Assembly: GCA_009746045.1 (NCBI GenBank) | Contig: RPFO01000026.1 | Span: forward strand, 4,886,649-4,950,648 | Reading direction: 5' to 3' | Source: Mesostigma viride | Taxonomy: Eukaryota; Streptophyta; Mesostigmatophyceae; Mesostigmatales; Mesostigmataceae | Length of the DNA stretch: 64,000 bases | In this document: in pieces, positions 46,740 through 57,095 of the stretch | How the letters are laid out: every line of letters begins with the position of its first letter | How positions within the stretch are numbered: position 1 is the stretch's first letter | Notes under the pieces: generated by a model | Told to the model about the DNA's origin: nothing | What the model saw: only the letters and a program-made list of their open reading frames with translations | The model's database searches: none | Made by a program: the position numbers and the translations under genes

Positions 46740-48815
46740 CCAATCAGGTTACAGCATCACAAGGTCAGATTCTTTCGTCCCTCTAACTAGACACGTAACA
46801 GGAGAGCACACAAACCAGCCTGGCAGAATCCAGACGTGGAATCACCGAATCTTGATAAGCACTGGAGTCCTAAAGGATCATTTAAGAATTCCAGGTAAAT
46901 AGGTGTACGTTTATTCCAAATATAGCCAATAGGTAATCCCTGCTAAGCCTAGGGATCATTGGAATTGGCAGCAGGCAGAACCGACCAACTAATAACCCCA
47001 CGTGGATCAGGCCACGACCAATGAGGGTCTAAACAAGTCAGTTGACAAAGTCCAGGTCTCCAAATATCTCTGCACGTGGGACACAACGGTCCGAGACCCG
47101 CGGAAAACGGATTTCTAATTCCGTCACCAAATTGGCGCGAGATCCCGAAAATCTGGTGTGCGGGATCGTGCCGACGAGGCCAAAAGTCACGCAGCACCCA
47201 TAGCGGCCGTGAAAATCCTAGTGGCGGTTTTGAGATCACAGGAGGAAAGCGTTTGCATTTTAAGCCGTCATAACTCATCTACTTCACGTACATATTTTTT
47301 TTAACCTCAAGAAATCGGCCCATTTTCCCGGGGAAACAGGAAATAGGCAGGCAATTTCGCGGGCTCGGGTCAGGTCCGCTGCATTTTTCAGCGGACCCCC
47401 GAAAAGTCGCACCGGAAACTTATCGAACATGGCGATGAGTTAGCTCGAGGTAAGCCACTTGCACGATTCTGCGACTAATTCAAAAAATTTTTACCGAAAA
47501 ACTTTTTGTTAAAATGACTGCCATTGTAAATGCCGCGCTACCGCAGCAATTGGAGGTGCCAGGAGGGTACGTGCGGGGCTGATAATGGCAACGCACGTAA
47601 AAATATGCCACTTCTTTGTTTCTTTCATTTTTGTCATCCCATTTGCGCAGGGCGCTTAAATACCTTCTAGAGCGAGGCCCAGCCTGATCTTTCGCTGGCT
47701 CTGTAGTGTAGACCTGCGCGCATCACTGAATATCACAGCTGCGATCGTTGCGGAATGAAACATGAATACGCCTTGCGCTGGTTGAGTCGACGCTGTTTAC
47801 TGCAACCTGCTTTTTTGGCATCCCGATTGTAGGTAAGTGAAGCCAGCCCCGATTGCCATCCAGATTTTCTGCCTGGCTCTTTCCCCGACCCTCGTGGAAG
47901 CGCCTCGTTCATGTTACGCCGGACGCCTCGTCAAGCATCGCTGCTCGAGAGGGAGACGTAAGCCATGGCCAGCCTCCGCAAACAGCGTGATGTGCGCCTG
48001 TTCATGATTCCAAGTGAAAGTCATGGCGTAGGATGAAGCTGAGCCTGAAGACAACAAGCAGAAGCCCGTGTCCTCTAGTCAACATTCAGCATAGGTGTTG
48101 ATTTTCAACCCTGAAGTTTATCCAGCTTTGACAGGACATATAAATAAAACACGCTGCTGGGGCTCCACTTTAGTAGCGGAATGTTGGCAAGTATTTAAAC
48201 CTCTTTCCTTGGACAGATCATAATGCATTATGGTTATCGATGATTGGCGGCGTGTTGTAAACTGGGGCTGGGAGGCACGAAGAAACCAGCTGCGGGCACC
48301 CCAGGTATGTGAAGTTTGGTATGCTGTTCCTGCCTTGGGAAACAAAGGATTCATTTCCCTTGTTTATTCAGATATGTTGAAGCAGGCTGAGCTAAATACT
48401 ATACATGGAAAGGGGCTATTTTATCTTTGATATGGTTGCCGCCTATGATTAACATATTAATGCGAGCACAACAGAGTGCACTACGGGCATATAGCACTGC
48501 ATGAGAGGCATGAATCTCACCAAGACACCTTCTACGGGCTCACAACAACGTCACAATAACGATCACCACAAGTGCTTGCTGCCACACTAGCGCCGCGGCA
48601 CTCCCCACCACGGCCAACACACCTACCACTGATACGCCTTTGTTAGCACTGCCACGATTGCCTAGCATCACCAACATTCATGTTGTTAGCACGGAGGAAC
48701 CACCAGGTGAATCGTGTGCATATAACCATGTGACAGTTATTGTAGACTCCCACCAGCAGCAACGTCTACCACCATTACTCTCGCCTGTTGGTGTAATTAA
48801 CACGTCGTTTGTACC
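46740..48815. other. 2-kb non-coding stretch
   Basis: No domain, element end or RNA signature recognised. The part at 48540-48790 is rich in CACCAC/CTGCCAC words like those at 50.6-51.6 kb. Confidence 0.35.
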
Positions 48816-48818
48816 GAC

Positions 48819-50511
48819 TCAGTCCTCTGGAGAGGACTGAGTTGACCAACTTTGAGATCATGTAGCAGAAAGGGCAGGGGGGTACCCCATATGTTTGAGG
48901 TGCCTAATAGCAGTTAATATCTTGCTCTGTGTCTGGAATATGTGTAAAAAATCATACATGGACCGGATCATGTAGAATTTTACTCGGGTGTTGACCCTTA
49001 CTCGCGATTTGGCACTTTTTGATGTATAGGTGTGTATTAAAAAAATAAATCAATTCCGTATGCATGCACAAAAATCGTAAACATGTGCAAAATAAAGTTC
49101 TTGAAACGTGGCAAAAAACTGGGCTCAATTTGGCCACTGCCACTGCCTGAAACACGCCAAAAACTGCCAGTCCTCTGGAGAGGACTAAGCCTTTGCTAGC
49201 AAAATGCTAGCATGTAAGTGCGGTCATACTACACACCACCGTGGCCACCAACCATCCCAATCAACTCATTTCCCTTCAAGCATAACAGGACAACACACTT
49301 GCATCATCATATTGCAGTTATACTATACCTTATCATGTGTGAGAGCCTATGCCTGCACGTAGGGAATGGGTTTGGATACCTACCAACAAAGGGTTATATT
49401 ATAAGTGTCAACCACCAATATAATGGGTAGATTAAGCATATTTCATGTGTTTCTAACAAGAATAGATATGGCTAAAACTGTTTTGCATTGCCATGGTGTG
49501 GCCAACATAGTTGCTGGCACCTGATGGCAGTGGTTTATCACCAAGACTTTTCACTCACCCGCATAAGCTTGAAAGCACCCTTGATGCAACCCATGGCCAC
49601 ATAACCATGCAGTATAAACGAAGCATAGGAATAACTAACATCTATGAAGGTGTTCAAACCTGTACAGCTCCTAAAAACCTGCACAACTACACTGGGGTAA
49701 GGCAAACGCCTGGTAACATCATCTGAAAATGGGGTTTTAGAGAGGGGCAGGCAACGGTCAAGAAAGAGCATCAAGACTTGAACCTGACAACTCCTTGCAA
49801 GCTTAAACTCATGTAGAAACATTAAGAAGCGATGAGGCGACGATATTCCAGCTTTACCAGGCACGGACGGCGTTACCTTGGCCCAGGCGGTGCCCGCAAA
49901 AGTGGCACTTTGCGGTACACAAACCATGACGTGACAGAGAGGTCGAAATCATCAAATCTATGCTTGCCACTCAATTTATTCTAATACTATGCACGATAAA
50001 AGGTAGAAAGAAACCTATAAACCCTCGAACTTGCGCCGGAACGCAATCACAGTCGTCAATTCCGTCGACCTATGTGATCGCAGTTTTTTCTAGCAAGAAC
50101 AGCGCCGACACCTGCTAAATCGCATCCCCGCGAGCCAAAAGTTGAGTTGTATCATCTATATGACATATAAAAGCTATTTACTGAGTTTGGCCAGCTAACT
50201 CTTCCGCAAACGTAAACTGCATGCATGGGCGCAAGCCGCCATGGCTAGGTCGTGCATTTCCGGAACGCACGTTTCACGGGAAAAAGTACCCTTACCACCT
50301 GTACTTTGACCGTACATTTGACCGCTCAAACCAAATTCAAAAAAATCCCAAAAATATGTCCAAGAAAGATCTTTTCACGTAGTATTTGAATAAATTTTGA
50401 GAGAATTTTTTTGTCAAACATTCTGACCGGGGCGAATTTTCTACGAAACCCAAAAACTCGATCCTCTGGAGAGGACTGAGTTTAACTCAGTCCTCTCCAT
50501 AGGACTGGATA
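48819..50511. repeat. dispersed AGTCCTCT-GG-AGAGGACT hairpins
   Basis: Eight-bp arms with a GG loop occur near 48821 and 49170, with a shortened copy near 50463 and a degenerate one near 50490. The last two abut at GAGTTTAACTCAG, i.e. around a TTAA. They probably mark termini of a small TTAA-type family related to the relict copy between them. Confidence 0.65.
49520..50450 (-). mobile_element. relict, reverse-oriented relative of the 1.7-kb TTAA family
   Basis: Reading the minus strand, blocks match the family: ACCGCCTGGGCCAAGGTAAC (complement at 49870-49892), the CCATGGCGGCTTGCGCCCA block (complement at 50228-50246), and GTGCATTCCGG next to a TTTTTC stretch. Extensive divergence and indels show it is old. 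Exact ends are unclear. Confidence 0.7.
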
Positions 50512-50519
50512 CAAACGAC

Positions 50520-51640
50520 GTGTTAATGCTGGCAGTGTCCCTATGACTCAGTATGGAATCTGCCATAAATGAGAATGCCAGGCCCTGCACCACTGCTGCC
50601 ACAATCTGCCATATTGACTTTGCCCCTCGCAGCCTTGATCATGATTGCAGCCACTAGTACCTGCCCCTCTTCATCCTTTCTATTATAGCACCAGAAACTG
50701 GGGCCACATTTGGCAGCATCGCCAGCTGATGTAGCTGGCACCTGTCACAACAGCAAGTGCAATTAGTATCAAAGAAGGCAACCTACTGCTCACCATTGCT
50801 ATCCATCACTGCCACGATCAATCTGTCACTACCACTTGCCAGAATGTCATGACCTGGTGTGTTGCCACGGAAATCTGAATGAAGGGCTTTCACCACAAGC
50901 CTACCCCAATGTGTTGCTTTGCACACTACACCAATGTTGGCTACACCCTGCCACCTGCCACATGAATTTTGCTTCCATCATGCAGCAGTAGCATCACAAC
51001 CTCAATGCTAGACCAAAACATATATGTGCATGACCGATAGCCTTCATGATCGCTGCCTGGTGCCACTGGCCATACTACTGCCATCTGTGCACATTACTTT
51101 CTACCATATGTGCCACTCTCTTCTGCATCACTAGGTCCCACTACTGCTGCCTAATCTGCCTGCTGCCAGCACCTTCGCTGGCATCAGCTCATGGCATGCC
51201 CATGGCCACATCCTCCATCTGCCGTGCATAGCCCATGCTTCACTAGGCATTGTTTGGCTAGGGTGTGATGAACAACGCATAAAAAAATGCCCATGATACC
51301 TTGAAAATTGTTTGGCATGAGAGCTAGCTGCCACTTGTTAATGTGCTAAAGATGTTAGATAGCAACTGCAAGCCAACAGTGCGCAGCCATGCGAGCCACC
51401 ATTTGACTTGCCAACTAGTTGCTCTCTCTTATACTCAACACACACCACACTTGCAATGTCGGTAGTTCCAACTATTAATGCATGTCCATGATGAAGTGCG
51501 TGCGACATTAATTAATTAATTAAGTAGTTTCCATCATCATTCCGTCATCATTCCGTCATCGCGACTATGGGAAGTGCACCACCCTTATGCTGGCATCTGC
51601 CACCCCTATAGTGACCCTATAGTGACCGCGGCCTAGGATG
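50520..51640. other. CTGCCAC-rich non-coding region
   Basis: The words CTGCCAC, CTGCCATC and CACTGCCA recur irregularly through 1.1 kb, with no coding domain. An (ATTA)n microsatellite lies at 51508-51525. Confidence 0.5.
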
Positions 51641-51649
51641 GGTCTCACC

Positions 51650-51677
51650 CTAAGCCCTAAACCCTAAAAACCCTAAA
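51650..51677 (+). repeat. interstitial plant-type telomere-like repeat
   Basis: Reads CCCTAAGCCCTAAACCCTAAAAACCCTAAA, about four CCCTAAA units with indels. A shorter CCTAAACCCTAAA occurs near 10952. TTTAGGG is the telomere unit of plants and many green algae, which supports the host assignment. Confidence 0.7.
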
Positions 51678-51780
51678 CCACTTGCAAAAACAGAAGTGCC
51701 CCCCTGCCACCACTGCTCACCAGGTTGTGACATTTAGGCTGGCATCTGTCACCACCCCGGCAGTTGTGATGGTGTGTTGG

Positions 51781-52390
51781 GGGTGTGACAAGGATGGCGA
51801 AAAATTGCACGTACTTACTCTTATATAAAGAACGCCCAATTTTTCGCCACCCTGCCACCCCTTGGCGCGGGTCATAGGAGGTGTTTGTCAAGGTGTGAGA
51901 GTGATGGCGAAAAATTGCACGTACTTACTCTTATATAAAGAACGCCCAATTTTTCGCCACCCTGCCACCCCTTGGCGCGGGTCATAGGAGGTGTTTGTCA
52001 AGGTGTGAGAGTGATGGCGAAAAATTGCACGTACTTACTCTTATATAAAGAACGCCCAATTTTTCGCCACCCTGCCACCCCTTGGCGCGGGTCATAGGAG
52101 GTGTTTGTCAAGGTGTGACAAGGATGGCGAAAAATTGCACGTACTTACTCTTATATAAAGAACGCCCAATTTTTCGCCACCCTGCCACCCCTTGGCGCGG
52201 GTCATAGGAGGTGTTTGTCAAGGTGTGAGAGTGATGGCGAAAAATTGCACGTACTTACTCTTATATAAAGAACGCCCAATTTTTCGCCACCTTCCCCCAC
52301 TGGCCGGCGCTGAGGTGGCGTGGGTTGTTGGATGTGGCGAAAAATTGCACGTACTTACTCTTAAGAAAAGACCGCCCAATTTTTCGCCAT
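51781..52390. repeat. 110-bp tandem array with hairpin and TATA-like box in each unit
   Basis: The word GATGGCGAAAAATTGCACG recurs with GGCGA ending at 51800, 51910, 52020, 52130 and 52240, an exact 110-bp period. A sixth, diverged unit ends at 52340. Each unit has perfect 13-bp inverted arms TGGCGAAAAATTG and CAATTTTTCGCCA separated by about 29 nt, with CTTATATAAAG between the arms in units 1-5. In unit 6 the box is CTTAAGAAAAG. The array ends about 360 bp before the first viral gene. Confidence 0.92.
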
Positions 52391-52749
52391 GGCCTCGCAG
52401 GGTGAGGGAGCCGGCGAGGGCCGCGCGGCGGGGTGTGCAGAGTGTCATTTTATTACTCTGTGTAACCTCTGGAAACTCAGACGACCTATGCAAGAATCCC
52501 ACACGACCTGTGTCGATGCATAAGAGGTTTACTCTGGATTTTTAACCTGCAGTTAGCACTGCATTTCGAGACGAAATGAAAATTGTTTTCAACATGCATT
52601 GACGCGTTTTATACTGCATAAACGATTTCATTAAAAATTATAACACGTTTACATTCGTTATCAGCTCAACAAGAGCGAAATGGCAAGCTCGTTGCCGTCG
52701 TCAACAAGACGACAATCTACTCCTTGTCATTGGAGTGTCCAGTCGGGCT
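52391..52749. other. junction region between tandem array and viral gene block
   Basis: No gene. AT-rich from 52560 to 52660. The left end of the viral element is probably here or within the array, but no terminal inverted repeat can be matched because the other end lies outside the window. Confidence 0.4.
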
Positions 52750-53294
52750 CTACATAACGTACGAGGCGGACCGCTTTTTGTCGCCATGGCCGTGGGAGCT
52801 TGACGCTTCCTCGCGGCTCCTCTTCCTGCCATTGGAAGTGGCGGTCTTTGCGTCCTCGAAACCCTTCTTTGCCTCCTCCCATGCCTTGTAGAGGGCAATG
52901 GGGGAAATGCCTGGCTGGCGCTTGGACAATTGGAGAAGCCATTGAGGAATTCGTCAACCATCTTAACGCATCCGTCGGCTTGGTCGAGGCGAATCCACTC
53001 GCAGCGGTCCTCGACCTTCCTCGGCTTTGCCGCATTCTTCTCGTAGACCCACTCGACGCAAATTTTTGGCGTCTTGCGGTCGACATCGTCATATCCGGCG
53101 TCGTGAATCTTGAAGACCTCGCAGGTAGGTCTGGTGCCTCCAACAGCACCTTCGTTTCCGGAAAGAAGGGAGACCTTGTGCGTCAGGTGTGCGAGCTGGT
53201 CAGATATCTTTGTCTGGCCGTCCTCGAGACCATCGAGGATTTTTCCAAGCATTGCCAACGCCTTCTCGCAAGGCCCTGCGTTTCGGGAAGCCAT
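52750..53294 (-). pseudogene. PLV hypothetical protein with coiled coil and basic tail, frameshifted
   Basis: From ATG 53294 (MASRNAG); an in-frame start at 53393 is less likely. Residues 8-45 form a helical, coiled-coil-like segment (LGKILDGLEDGQTKISDQL). The middle is a mixed, Trp-containing region (KICVEWVYEKN). At about 52925 the coding frame shifts. The sequence then continues as a helix and a basic tail (GRKRSREEASSS, DKKRSASYVM) to a TAG at 52750. The tail looks nuclear or DNA-binding. Function unknown. Confidence 0.5.
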
Positions 53295-53641
53295 GGCTAC
53301 CGGCAGAGAGCTTGGCAACGTGAGATGCGTGACTTGCACGTGATTTTGCCTATTTGTGCACAATGTGCCAAGGTCCGTTACGTCTGCTGGCACGGCCTAG
53401 CTGGACAGGACGCGAAGGTGGCTGGACTTGTACAAGTGTCGAACTTGGCTAAATTTCGGAGCGATGCAAGTCTAAGGTGGCCTCTACCACGTGGCGAGTT
53501 CTGGGACGTGAATTTAGGTAAAAAGACTCGTAAGCGTGCGAGTAATCAACTGGGTCACTTGTCAAGCGCCTGAACGAAGATTCTAGAGTGTCCACGAGAG
53601 TGAATTTTCCGAAGCAACCACCCATATATAATTCATAGAAA

Positions 53642-54147
53642 TTACTTGCCATGGCAGGAACATTTTTTTTTCTCTAGTCCTCGGACTTTCTCGAAACGCA
53701 AAATTACAACGAATTTCGCCACAGCCGTTGGGACCGTGTAAGAATCATCACCAGCAGCCCTGTCGAGGTGCACGAGGCTTAAAGATAAACGACCACCATT
53801 CCGAAACAGATATGGATCAGTCAGGTTCATATAATTGTGATCGTTGACGCATGTGTAAGTCGTAGCTACAGCCCCACCAGAGCAGAATTCTGAAAAAAGC
53901 ACTGCGTGCTCATCCAAATTGTTCTCGGCCCCTCGAAAGTTAGGCGAGGTCACGCCAAGTATACTCTTCCCCGCTGCTCCCTGGATGTTAACTAGATAGG
54001 CTGCATGCCCACCTCCTCGCCAGTCCTCGTCGATGATGGGGCTCTCGGGTCTGGCTTGATGACAAATTCTGCCCGTCTCGTTGTGGCGTCAAAGGAGAGT
54101 GCCTTGTTGCTGTCTAGTAAAATCTGATAAAAAGTGGGATACTCCAT
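53642..54147 (-). pseudogene. PLV hypothetical protein, frameshifted
   Basis: Start ATG 54147 (MEYPTFYQILLDSN). After KPDP, near 54047, one frameshift is needed to continue (ESPIIDEDWRGGG) into the frame that holds the rest (TSPNFRGAENNLDEHAVLF) and ends at 53642. About 168 residues in all, beta-rich in appearance, with a small basic Cys-containing tail (KKKCSCHGK). No family assigned. Its place next to the fibre-like and capsid genes suggests a virion role. Confidence 0.5.
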
Positions 54148-54200
54148 GCTTTATTGTGATATATAGAAGAGATATTTAGTTCTTGTCTTGCATCCTATGT

Positions 54201-55328
54201 CTATGGGGGCGGTGTTGCAGGAGTGCCCCACTTGGCCACGAGGTACCCGCGGATCAGCTCCAACTCGGCGGAGGTCTTGGCGGTATTGTAGATGAGGATC
54301 TCGCCGATCCACCCGTCAAAGGCGCGGACTGCGTTAGTGGTATCGCCACCAACTATGAGATTGCCTGTGTACGTTTCGGGATTTGACCCGGCAGTTGCGT
54401 TTGCGGTACGCCCGTCGAATCTGGTAGTGCAAGTGTTCAATACCGTGTCGATCGAAAGCGCGAGGACATGCTGCTTGTTGTCGAAAAAATTAGGTCTTGA
54501 TGCCATCGTGACAAATATCTGGGTTGTCCCAGGACCCCGTGTCGTGGCTACGACGTTAGTCGACGCCACCTGGTACACCATGGCGTTCGATCTCACTGTT
54601 GTGCTTCCTATCATGTAGCCTCTGATGACGTCCGTGGTCCCGGGGTTGTTGGTATCAGGGTAGGTAGCGTCGTCAGCTGTTTGGCGACCATCACCATGCA
54701 CGACTGGTCCCGATAGATCCCCAGAATGTAGAAGGCGAGGTCAGAAGTCCCGAGCGGAGGTTGATGAAGCGGAGGGACGTCTTCCCGTTGAGCTCGGTGG
54801 TGTCCAGAATGGGCGTCTTCGCGGAATTGGACTGCGTTAAGTGATATCCCGAGGCCAGGTTCTTCTTGTCGTTCATCCGCAGCACGTCCCCGCCCGCGGT
54901 GCTCTGGACGGCGGTCCCCGTGGTGTCGCTGAACAGGGTGCTGCCGTCCGACGGGTCGTACCACGCGTACAGCGCGGGGTCGGCGGGGTCGTACGAGTAC
55001 GTGAACGAAAGCGTATTGGAGGCCGCGTTGCCACTCCCCCACGATGCGTCTATCACCGTGTTTGCACCACGTTTACAGTCGTTGAGAAGTTGGCCATAGT
55101 TGGAGTGACGTCGAACGTGTAAGAGTTTCCACTTCCCAGGAGATTGGAGGCCGCCCCATTGGTAACGGTGATGTCGCCCAACACAAAACCAGTTACAGGC
55201 CTGTTAAATGTGGCAGTCACGGTCACTGGAACAGCAGTAGGCGTTGGGCTGCCAGTCGTGAGGGTTACAGTATTCTTGGCACGCCTCTTCCGCGTGAGTA
55301 GTGGGCAAATGCTATAATCAAACGACAT
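54201..55328 (-). pseudogene. PLV fibre-like protein: Ig-like plus concanavalin-A-like domains, broken
   Basis: Start ATG 55328. The N-terminal part is a bacterial-type Ig-like domain (VTATFNRPVTGFVLGDITV, then GNSYTFDVTPT). After a frameshift near 55060 a linker (SWGSGNAASNTLSFTY) leads to a LamG/ConA-like lectin fold: LYAWYDPSDGSTLF, LRMNDKKN, NGKTSLRF. Further shifts near 54745 and 54700 lead to the classical end of that fold (FDGWIGEILIYNTAKTSAEL). Proteins of this build serve as attachment fibres or receptor-binding proteins in viruses. At least three frameshifts inactivate it. Confidence 0.65.
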
Positions 55329-55563
55329 CAAACTAATCTACAATATCATGACACTATTTTTTTGGATTTTTGTGGCAGTGGATATTGAAACTTACCAACC
55401 AGAACCGGCCCTTGTTTTGCTGGCAAAAGTGAGGCCCTGCCATCATCTGCTAGGTTTGGCGTATCGAAGATCAGTATCTAGCTGCCTATTTAAGGGGTTG
55501 GCAACTATCCTAGGGTCTTTGAGATAATCCATCGAAGACACAGTATACTAGAGAGGGAGATTT
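55329..55563. promoter_or_regulatory. intergenic gap upstream of fibre-like gene
   Basis: About 235 bp, the largest gap in the left half of the viral block. An AT-rich run (ATTTTTTTGGATTTTTG near 55353) lies just upstream of the fibre-like start and could be its promoter. No motif is defined. Confidence 0.25.
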
Positions 55564-56778
55564 TTACAGCTGAACGACGGCCTGGCGACCCGCGCCGATG
55601 TCCATGCGCGACTCGGACTCGGCAAAGATGTACAAGACGAGGTCCGTGCCGCCTGTCTTGGAGACGCGGAGAGTGACGACGCTGGCCGTGCCCCTCAAGT
55701 CGAGACCTGACTGCCACCCCTCTCCAGCGGATGGCATGTTAAGGTGCGCGGCCATGGTGAAATGTCGCGTAGGCCAGTTCGCCTCGGTAACGGTGGTGCC
55801 GGCAGGAGCTCCGATGTTGCCCTGGTCACCAAAGCATGACAAAAGGTTTACCGATGCCTCTGTAGGACCCATAGCGTATGCAGGGGTTTGGTAGTTCCCA
55901 TTAATGTCAAATTGGAACGAAGTGAGATCATCGTCTTGGTGGTAGAACATAATATTGTTGACTCCGTTAGCAACGTCATCGCCACTGTCGACCTGGACTG
56001 CCAGGAGCTTAGAGGCGCTCATGGCGGATAAGCTAGCCTTCATGGCGTACGTGTTGCCAGCACCCAGTGACTGCTTCGTCGACGTCCACGTGTTCCAGGT
56101 GTATGGGATAGTCCCGCCCTGGGCCAACCGACTAGACAATACCTGCCCAATGACATCCTCTTGGAATCTGTACACTTCAATGGACCAGTAAATATCCTTC
56201 AGGGTATACGATAGCCCAGCCCCCGTTGCACTAAAAATAAGAACGCCGGCAGCTGCCAGTGTCACCCGTACTTCTATCGGCGGCATGAGAGACATGTCCA
56301 CAATCCTTGGATTGCCAGACAAGAAACCGATGAAGTGATCAATGCACCCTGGTTTAGCGTCGGCTTCCGCGATATTCGCCGTAGGGGCCGCTACAGCGTT
56401 GTCAGCCCAGCCAGCTGGCCTTTGAGTTTGGGTGTAGCTCGCCCCTCCGTGACTTGCGAGGAGGGTGTAGTACAACTGGTTGTAGTCGTTGATGTTGTCT
56501 ACTTGCTGTCCTCCAACCAAGACCTCCAGTCGCTTGATGAGGCTCGAGGTATGTGGGGGGAACGAGGCGAAACCGGCGGTTGTAGAGGTCCATCCCTTAA
56601 AATTCATTGTGAGCGTGTGCAAGTCGTAGAACCCGGACGTCGGCAAGCGCACGCTGATAGTCGACCCGTGACGCACGTCCGTGGCCGCAGAGGTCGTGGA
56701 GAGCTGAACCCTCTGGGTCGTGTGCTGCCCGAGGGACTTGATGACGTGTTGCATGCTGCGGGGGATAGCGCGATCCAT
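55564..56778 (-). CDS. MCP: PLV major capsid protein (double jelly-roll type)
   Basis: 404 residues from ATG 56778. Uninterrupted. The N-terminal region has ISVRLPTSGFYDLHTLTM, followed by SSLIKRLEVLVGGQQVDNIN and YNQLYYTLLASHGG. This is the strand-loop pattern of PLV/virophage-type capsid proteins, as I recall it. Downstream are the Gly/Ala/Thr-rich loops and beta-strands of two jelly rolls (VRVTLAAAGVLIFSATG, then DDLTSFQFDINGNYQTP). It ends in VTLRVSKTGGTDLVLYIF and a short tail. It would form pseudo-hexameric capsomers of an icosahedral virion. The gene lies 29 bp downstream of the pVI-like gene. Confidence 0.78.
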   Translation of the reverse strand: MDRAIPRSMQHVIKSLGQHTTQRVQLSTTSAATDVRHGSTISVRLPTSGFYDLHTLTMNFKGWTSTTAGFASFPPHTSSLIKRLEVLVGGQQVDNINDYNQLYYTLLASHGGASYTQTQRPAGWADNAVAAPTANIAEADAKPGCIDHFIGFLSGNPRIVDMSLMPPIEVRVTLAAAGVLIFSATGAGLSYTLKDIYWSIEVYRFQEDVIGQVLSSRLAQGGTIPYTWNTWTSTKQSLGAGNTYAMKASLSAMSASKLLAVQVDSGDDVANGVNNIMFYHQDDDLTSFQFDINGNYQTPAYAMGPTEASVNLLSCFGDQGNIGAPAGTTVTEANWPTRHFTMAAHLNMPSAGEGWQSGLDLRGTASVVTLRVSKTGGTDLVLYIFAESESRMDIGAGRQAVVQL

Positions 56779-56806
56779 CAATGTATACCCATGTGCTTAG
56801 ATAATT

Positions 56807-57094
56807 TTACCGTAAGATCTCTCCTAGTAATGGGTTGTTTTGTCGGTGAGCCTCGACCCTCTTGTCAAAGCTCGAGAGTGCCTTCAACCCAGCGTCCGCG
56901 AACCCCGCGATGTTGCTGAGCACCGGCGTGTTCCTCACGATTTCTCCTGGCACCCCTCCAAAAACGGCGTCCGCGGTCTTCAACAAAGCCTGTGCCGTGC
57001 GCGCGCCATGGCCGACCTTTCGAATAGCATCCCCCGCAGCATGGCCGACTTTACGAACGACAGAGGCGACCTTTCCGAAGACTCGATCAAACAT
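56807..57094 (-). CDS. small Gly/Ala-rich membrane-active virion protein (pVI/pX-like)
   Basis: 95 residues from ATG 57094. An amphipathic N-terminal helix with spaced basic residues (FGKVASVVRKVGHAAGDAI, then RKVGHGARTAQALL) is followed by Gly/Ala/Val-rich hydrophobic stretches. The pattern resembles adenovirus pVI/pX-like peptides encoded next to capsid genes in polintons and adintoviruses, thought to disrupt membranes or bind DNA. The match is by pattern, not by a signature motif. It abuts the minor virion gene (1 bp gap). Confidence 0.5.
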   Translation of the reverse strand: MFDRVFGKVASVVRKVGHAAGDAIRKVGHGARTAQALLKTADAVFGGVPGEIVRNTPVLSNIAGFADAGLKALSSFDKRVEAHRQNNPLLGEILR

Positions 57095-57095
57095 T

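Noticed and set aside
51781..52390. CRISPR-like array
   Set aside because: The period is 110 bp with both repeat and spacer conserved. It is a tandem satellite-like array in a eukaryotic context, without unique spacers or cas genes.
52800..53573. 257-codon plus-strand frame
   Set aside because: Antisense shadow of the minus-strand viral gene at 52750-53294. The other genes in the block are also on minus.
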